Source of the DNA: Pteria penguin
Taxonomy: Eukaryota; Mollusca; Bivalvia; Pterioida; Pteriidae
DNA length: 64,000 nt
Assembly (NCBI GenBank): GCA_035048485.1
Contig: CM068583.1
Span: forward strand, 45,447,790-45,511,789
Reading direction: 5' to 3'
Below, piece after piece: positions 63,174 through 64,000 of this stretch (position 1 is the first letter of the stretch; every line of letters starts with the position of its first letter). The translations under genes and the position numbers were made by a program. Below the pieces are notes generated by a model that was not told where the DNA came from, made no database searches, and saw nothing but the letters and a program-made list of their open reading frames with translations.

Positions 63174-63636
63174 TATACATATATATATTCTCTATTTGCT
63201 CTCACTTGAGTAAAGACTTCCAGATGATGATTTTGTCTGACATATCATAAACTTCTTAAGGATATCTAATTCTTTACTTGACATCCCTAGTAGTGTTTGC
63301 TGATACCGTATCAGACAGATGCTATTATAATTAAGACTGTCTTTTGTTGACCGTGTTGTTAGATCTTGTCTTTTTCCTACCCTTGTGATTAGATCTAACA
63401 GTAGTGATGATCATCAGTATTGGCAAGCACTTTCACCCTTGCTATATCTGGCAGGACCTTCTTTAATTACACCATATTTTACTTATTCCTGGTCATAACT
63501 TTACACTTATATACTGTATACATTTTTTACCACTGTCAGTGATGTTGATGAGATAATTCATTCATGACAATATGACTTAAATAGAGGATTTTAAAATTGT
63601 TTTCCTGTCTGTCTACAGGTCCAGGCACGGCTCAAT
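40742..63636 (+). CDS. LRRC71: LRRC71, leucine-rich repeat-containing protein 71, 15 coding exons seen, 3' end outside
   Basis: Exons join in frame (40761-40848, 45449-45652, 48654-48779, 49926-50001, 52401-52475, 56886-56954, 57231-57390, 57920-58003, 58252-58341, 58473-58583, 59111-59201, 59969-59986, 60755-60778, 62824-62880, 63619-63636), giving about 430 codons from the ATG at 40761. It matches the LRRC71 plan. The EPYNCTGNFQQDFTELCRR start and the IYVRGWKIDD motif come first. Then come RI-type LRRs (INLWNAGLTGETVF; LISLNLSGNKITDEG; LMSLSLASNQIGDKGAIKLG), the RFPLSHEEVVERRK end and a Lys-rich linker. Vertebrate proteins carry a further C-terminal LRR part after the linker, which should lie beyond base 64000. 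The molecular function of this family is poorly established. It has no enzyme motif and no membrane segment or signal peptide here, so it is probably an intracellular scaffold or interaction protein. The true start may lie in the exon at 16507. Confidence 0.93.
43805..44465. mobile_element. Tandem-core repeat element (about 3.5 cores, 155-177 bp)
   Basis: Opens with ATACACCTGCATAATATGGG and a CTGTCTGTCTGTCCC tract. Then come cores with CTTGTCTTCGCAACTCC, GGGGGATTTTGATGAAACTTGG, ATATGAAGGTGTGCATATTG and ACAAGAGTTATGGCCC at about 43873, 44028, 44205 and 44366. Layout like the HINE/pearl elements. Non-coding. Confidence 0.65.
45118..45310 (+). mobile_element. Decayed tRNA-derived SINE
   Basis: GGAGCCAGCATAGCATGCTT head, AAGATCTCTCACTTCTTTAG, CATCAGGAGGGTGCTGTCAC and a GGTGAAAATCAAAAAG tail follow the order of the SINE at 51151 with heavy divergence. 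Confidence 0.55.
45449..45652 (+). CDS. LRRC71: LRRC71 exon: conserved N-terminal region
   Basis: 204 nt; acceptor TTACACAG and donor GGAAG|GTGGTG. It encodes EPYNCTGNFQQDFTELCRR, then IPNVVHRARPP, counterparts of the vertebrate YQCSG...DFAELC and FPKVVNRPRP segments. An acidic EPEPEPELDPE run closes the exon. A second in-frame donor lies 3 nt downstream (GGTGGT tandem). Confidence 0.92.
45808..46751. mobile_element. pogo/Tigger-like element in an LRRC71 intron
   Basis: Ends CAGTCAAACCTCGTTATCTC and (inverted) CAGTCAAACTTCGATATCTC, flanked by TA on each side. 944 bp, with GAGATATC-rich ends and no transposase frame. TIRs of this form with a TA target fit the pogo/Tigger branch of Tc1-mariner. 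Confidence 0.82.
46752..48089. other. LRRC71 intron, plain AT-rich DNA
   Basis: No repeat with recognisable structure and no exon seen. Confidence 0.4.
48090..48360 (+). mobile_element. Decayed tRNA-derived SINE
   Basis: TTCAGATGAGACATTATAAG, CAAGATCTTTCGTTGCTTCG and GCTGGGTCTGTTGC match the SINE middle; a head with GGTTATCAGCCAGGG repeats precedes them. Confidence 0.6.
48654..48779 (+). CDS. LRRC71: LRRC71 exon 3
   Basis: 126 nt; acceptor TTGTTTAG and donor AGAG|GTAAAC. It encodes LVDPPPKTYVVKEKFEYFKP, then VQVEMENFDKPDTVSEIYVR, matching the vertebrate FRPTIQVELEQ...EIYIRGW region. Confidence 0.93.
48857..49680. mobile_element. Tandem-core element with 147-bp units rich in AGGTCA
   Basis: Opens with a fold-back ATGCTCCCCGAAAAATTTGG, then GGGGAGCATATAGTCGC, and a CTGTCAGTCCATCTGTTTGT tract. 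Five cores follow at exactly 147-bp spacing (TTTCATCAGA marker at 48951, 49098, 49245, 49392, 49539). Each contains several AGGTCA-type half-sites (GGTCACTCAAGGTCATTTCT, then GAAAGGTCAAGGTCAC). 147 bp is 49 codons, so frames such as 49276-49554 are artefacts. Confidence 0.85.
49926..50001 (+). CDS. LRRC71: LRRC71 exon 4
   Basis: 76 nt; acceptor CATTCAG and donor AAA|GTAAGT. It encodes GWKIDDIMMNTFKQCWSVME, then KLHTI, leading into the first LRR. Confidence 0.93.
50620..51137. mobile_element. Tandem-core element with CCTTGACCTTGAAGG cores, left part
   Basis: Starts near CCCCTTGGTATGCATAATAA, with a CTGTCTCTGTCTCCCTGTCT tract, then cores containing TGACCTTGACCTTGAAGGTT at about 150-bp spacing. 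Interrupted by the SINE at 51151 and continued to about 51990. A related start (AATGCAAAACATTATCGTGT) lies near 50190. Confidence 0.7.
51151..51419 (+). mobile_element. Intact tRNA-derived SINE with 13-bp target duplication
   Basis: 269 bp. tRNA-like head with A box TAGCCTAGTGG (51161) and B box GGTTCGAGTCC (51203), body with TTTCGGATGAGACAGTAAAA and CAGATGCCGTCACCATATAT, tail GTGACGTAAAACAAAATCAA. Flanked by perfect CATAATTGACCTT copies at 51138-51150 and 51420-51432. The best reference copy for the decayed ones in this window. Confidence 0.93.
51433..51990. mobile_element. Tandem-core element, right part
   Basis: Continues the cores cut by the SINE: TGTGACCTTGAACTTGAAGG (about 51494), GTGACCTTGACCTTGAAAGT (about 51640) and GTGACCTAGACCTTAAAGGT (about 51781), each followed by TTAGTTCAATTACAGA-type text. 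Confidence 0.7.
52401..52475 (+). CDS. LRRC71: LRRC71 exon 5 (first LRR)
   Basis: 75 nt; acceptor CCTTTCAG and donor CTAAG|GTATGT. It encodes NLWNAGLTGETVFIMASTLT, then SIANL, the first RI-type LRR. Confidence 0.93.
52476..54518. other. LRRC71 intron, partly repeat-derived
   Basis: About 53140-53280 holds a GTAGGGGGCGAAATAAGGTG, then AGTGGGATCTGGGAGCATGC stretch typical of a dispersed repeat. No exon recognised. Confidence 0.4.
54519..54648. repeat. Inverted repeat, 42-bp arms, 46-bp spacer
   Basis: Arms 54519-54560 (TAGAATAAGTGTCTTACTTT...) and 54607-54648 are inverted copies with one mismatch. Possibly a fold-back MITE. Confidence 0.93.
54989..55858. mobile_element. Second pogo/Tigger-like element in an LRRC71 intron
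   Basis: Ends CAGTCGAACTTCGATAACTC and (inverted) CAGTCAAATTTCGATAACCT. A TA flanks the left side; the right flank reads TG, probably a mutated TA. 870 bp, non-coding. Confidence 0.78.
55859..56885. other. LRRC71 intron, no recognised feature
   Basis: AT-rich, with phrases resembling a LINE or retroelement tail around 56200-56460 (AAAATAAACACTGGAAACAG) but nothing firm. Confidence 0.35.
56886..56954 (+). CDS. LRRC71: LRRC71 exon 6
   Basis: 69 nt; acceptor TATTTTAAG and donor GTCC|GTAAGT. It encodes TLILDGNSVKEENWHELITD, the second LRR. Confidence 0.92.
57231..57390 (+). CDS. LRRC71: LRRC71 exon 7
   Basis: 160 nt; acceptor CATTTCAG and donor AAT|GTGAGT. It encodes VQNLSLRHCCITDKGALTLG, then EAL and KLISLNLSGNKITDEGIIHL, two consecutive LRRs. 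It ends in phase 0. Confidence 0.94.
57920..58003 (+). CDS. LRRC71: LRRC71 exon 8
   Basis: 84 nt (28 codons), phase 0 at both ends. It encodes GLRMNRTLMSLSLASNQIGD, then KGAIKLGE, the length of one RI-type LRR. Confidence 0.94.
58252..58341 (+). CDS. LRRC71: LRRC71 exon 9
   Basis: 90 nt, phase 0 at both ends; acceptor GTTCTAG and donor ACA|GTAATA. It encodes VLARFPLSHEEVVERRKQKS, the conserved end of the LRR block (vertebrate THTEVVERRR). Confidence 0.93.
58473..58583 (+). CDS. LRRC71: LRRC71 exon 10
   Basis: 111 nt, phase 0 at both ends. Low-complexity Ser/Arg/Lys linker (PPPSRRADSKDRPGSVRSSS, then KLDKTKQKPSAKKK). Confidence 0.9.
59111..59201 (+). CDS. LRRC71: LRRC71 exon 11 (Lys/Gly linker)
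   Basis: 91 nt; acceptor CTTTCAG and donor AAAG|GTAAAT. It encodes DEKGGKGGKEEEKHDKTKGG, then KKEEKAPAKK. It shifts the frame to phase 1, which all following exons keep. Confidence 0.9.
59969..59986 (+). CDS. LRRC71: LRRC71 microexon, 18 nt
   Basis: Acceptor TTTTTTTAACAG and donor AAAAG|GTTAAT. Phase 1 to phase 1; encodes DTKGGK, echoing the preceding linker. Inferred from splice sites, phase and composition only. Confidence 0.65.
60755..60778 (+). CDS. LRRC71: LRRC71 microexon, 24 nt
   Basis: Acceptor CACTGCCTAG and donor AAAAG|GTAAAA. Phase 1 to phase 1; encodes DTPLGSRK. Can be skipped without a frame change. Confidence 0.6.
60779..62823. other. LRRC71 intron, 2.0 kb
   Basis: Plain AT-rich sequence; further phase-1 microexons could be hidden here but none was clear by eye. 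Confidence 0.4.
62824..62880 (+). CDS. LRRC71: LRRC71 short exon, 57 nt
   Basis: Acceptor CTTCTTTAAG and donor TTAG|GTGAAG. Phase 1 to phase 1; encodes DDTSNKLVQRSNSKLGGGL, open in the needed frame. Confidence 0.65.
   Translation: MIHPINLYKGAIPSLEVD
63142..63171. repeat. (AT)n microsatellite
   Basis: Perfect AT run of about 30 bp, extending less perfectly to 63188. Confidence 0.93.
63619..63636 (+). CDS. LRRC71: LRRC71 microexon, 18 nt
   Basis: Acceptor TGTCTACAG and donor CAAT|GTAAGA. Phase 1 to phase 1; encodes GPGTAQ. If the donor is not used, the frame runs CKTYK and stops at 63652, which would give a shorter C-terminus without the expected second LRR block. Confidence 0.5.
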
Positions 63637-64000
63637 GTAAGACATACAAGTAAAAGAAAAAATGTTTTCTCCCCATTTTAATATGTATTTTGAAGTTGTG
63701 TTGTGTAACACATTTTCTAAGCAGTGAAATACAAATGTGTGATATATGTGTTTTTGTTCTATTTGCAACATTGTTCTAATGCAGTGACAGCTTAATCTTC
63801 CATTTATTTTATATTTTCATTTTTAAGTATATCTTTGTATCATTATGGATATTTTTTCTCTTATAATTAGTGAACTTCACATGGTTCAAAATACATCTTC
63901 ATCAGATCAGATGATCAAATGAACTTAAATTCGTCATAAGGATTTTTGTCTAATCTTTATTCCATGTATGTTTCGTTTTCAGTGTAATTCAGAGTAACAT

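Noticed and set aside
63983..64000. Further LRRC71 exon after TTTCGTTTTCAG
   Set aside because: In the phase left by the previous exon it reads into a stop at once, so it cannot be supported.

Overview
This window is eukaryotic (metazoan) genomic DNA: AT-rich, GT-AG introns, and a dense load of SINEs, LINE fragments, miniature DNA transposons, minisatellites and microsatellites. The repeat types (tRNA-derived SINEs, and elements with tandem ~145-bp core repeats like the pearl/HINE elements described in bivalves) together with a multi-C-type-lectin gene suggest a bivalve mollusc. That assignment is an inference from repeat style, not proven by any single marker.

Two protein-coding genes are supported. 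(1) Minus strand, 110-10478: a partial gene with at least four tandem C-type lectin domains (CTLDs). Eleven exons are visible; both ends are missing (the 3' part lies left of base 1, and no upstream exon was recognised). Every CTLD is split the same way: phase 1 between domains, phase 0 after its first exon and phase 2 after its second. The ligand-site motif differs from domain to domain, and only CTLD3 keeps EPN. (2) Plus strand, 40742 to beyond 64000: LRRC71 (leucine-rich repeat-containing 71), with 15 coding exons visible. It has a conserved N-terminal part, an RI-type LRR block, a Lys-rich linker, and then a run of very short phase-1/phase-1 exons. An isolated Ser/Arg-rich exon at 16507-16604 would splice in frame onto the first LRRC71 exon and may be its true start, about 24 kb upstream.

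The regions run as follows. 1-10.5 kb: CTLD exons separated by repeat-bearing introns, including a 1.4-kb array of 42-bp units. 10.6-15 kb: nested transposons, namely a SINE hit by two different MITEs and a second SINE split by a 5'-truncated LINE whose 3' region grew into a 33-bp minisatellite. 16.4-20 kb: the candidate distal exon, then a 2.5-kb HINE-like element with 145-bp cores. 20-33 kb: minisatellites of 40, 35, 26 and 49 bp, a LINE ORF2 relic with a nested MITE, an L1-type ORF1 relic, a long hairpin and microsatellites. 33-36 kb: two copies of a tiny palindromic element with perfect 7-bp flanking duplications. 39-40 kb: a second HINE-like element in the opposite orientation. 40.7-64 kb: LRRC71, whose introns hold two pogo/Tigger-like elements, several tandem-core elements rich in AAGGTCA and an intact SINE with 13-bp target duplications.

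The two genes are unrelated in function. The clearest unexplained signals are the 7-bp-duplication palindromes, the minisatellites growing inside SINEs and LINEs, the recurrent 145-147-bp core period, the LRRC71 microexon series and its possible remote first exon.
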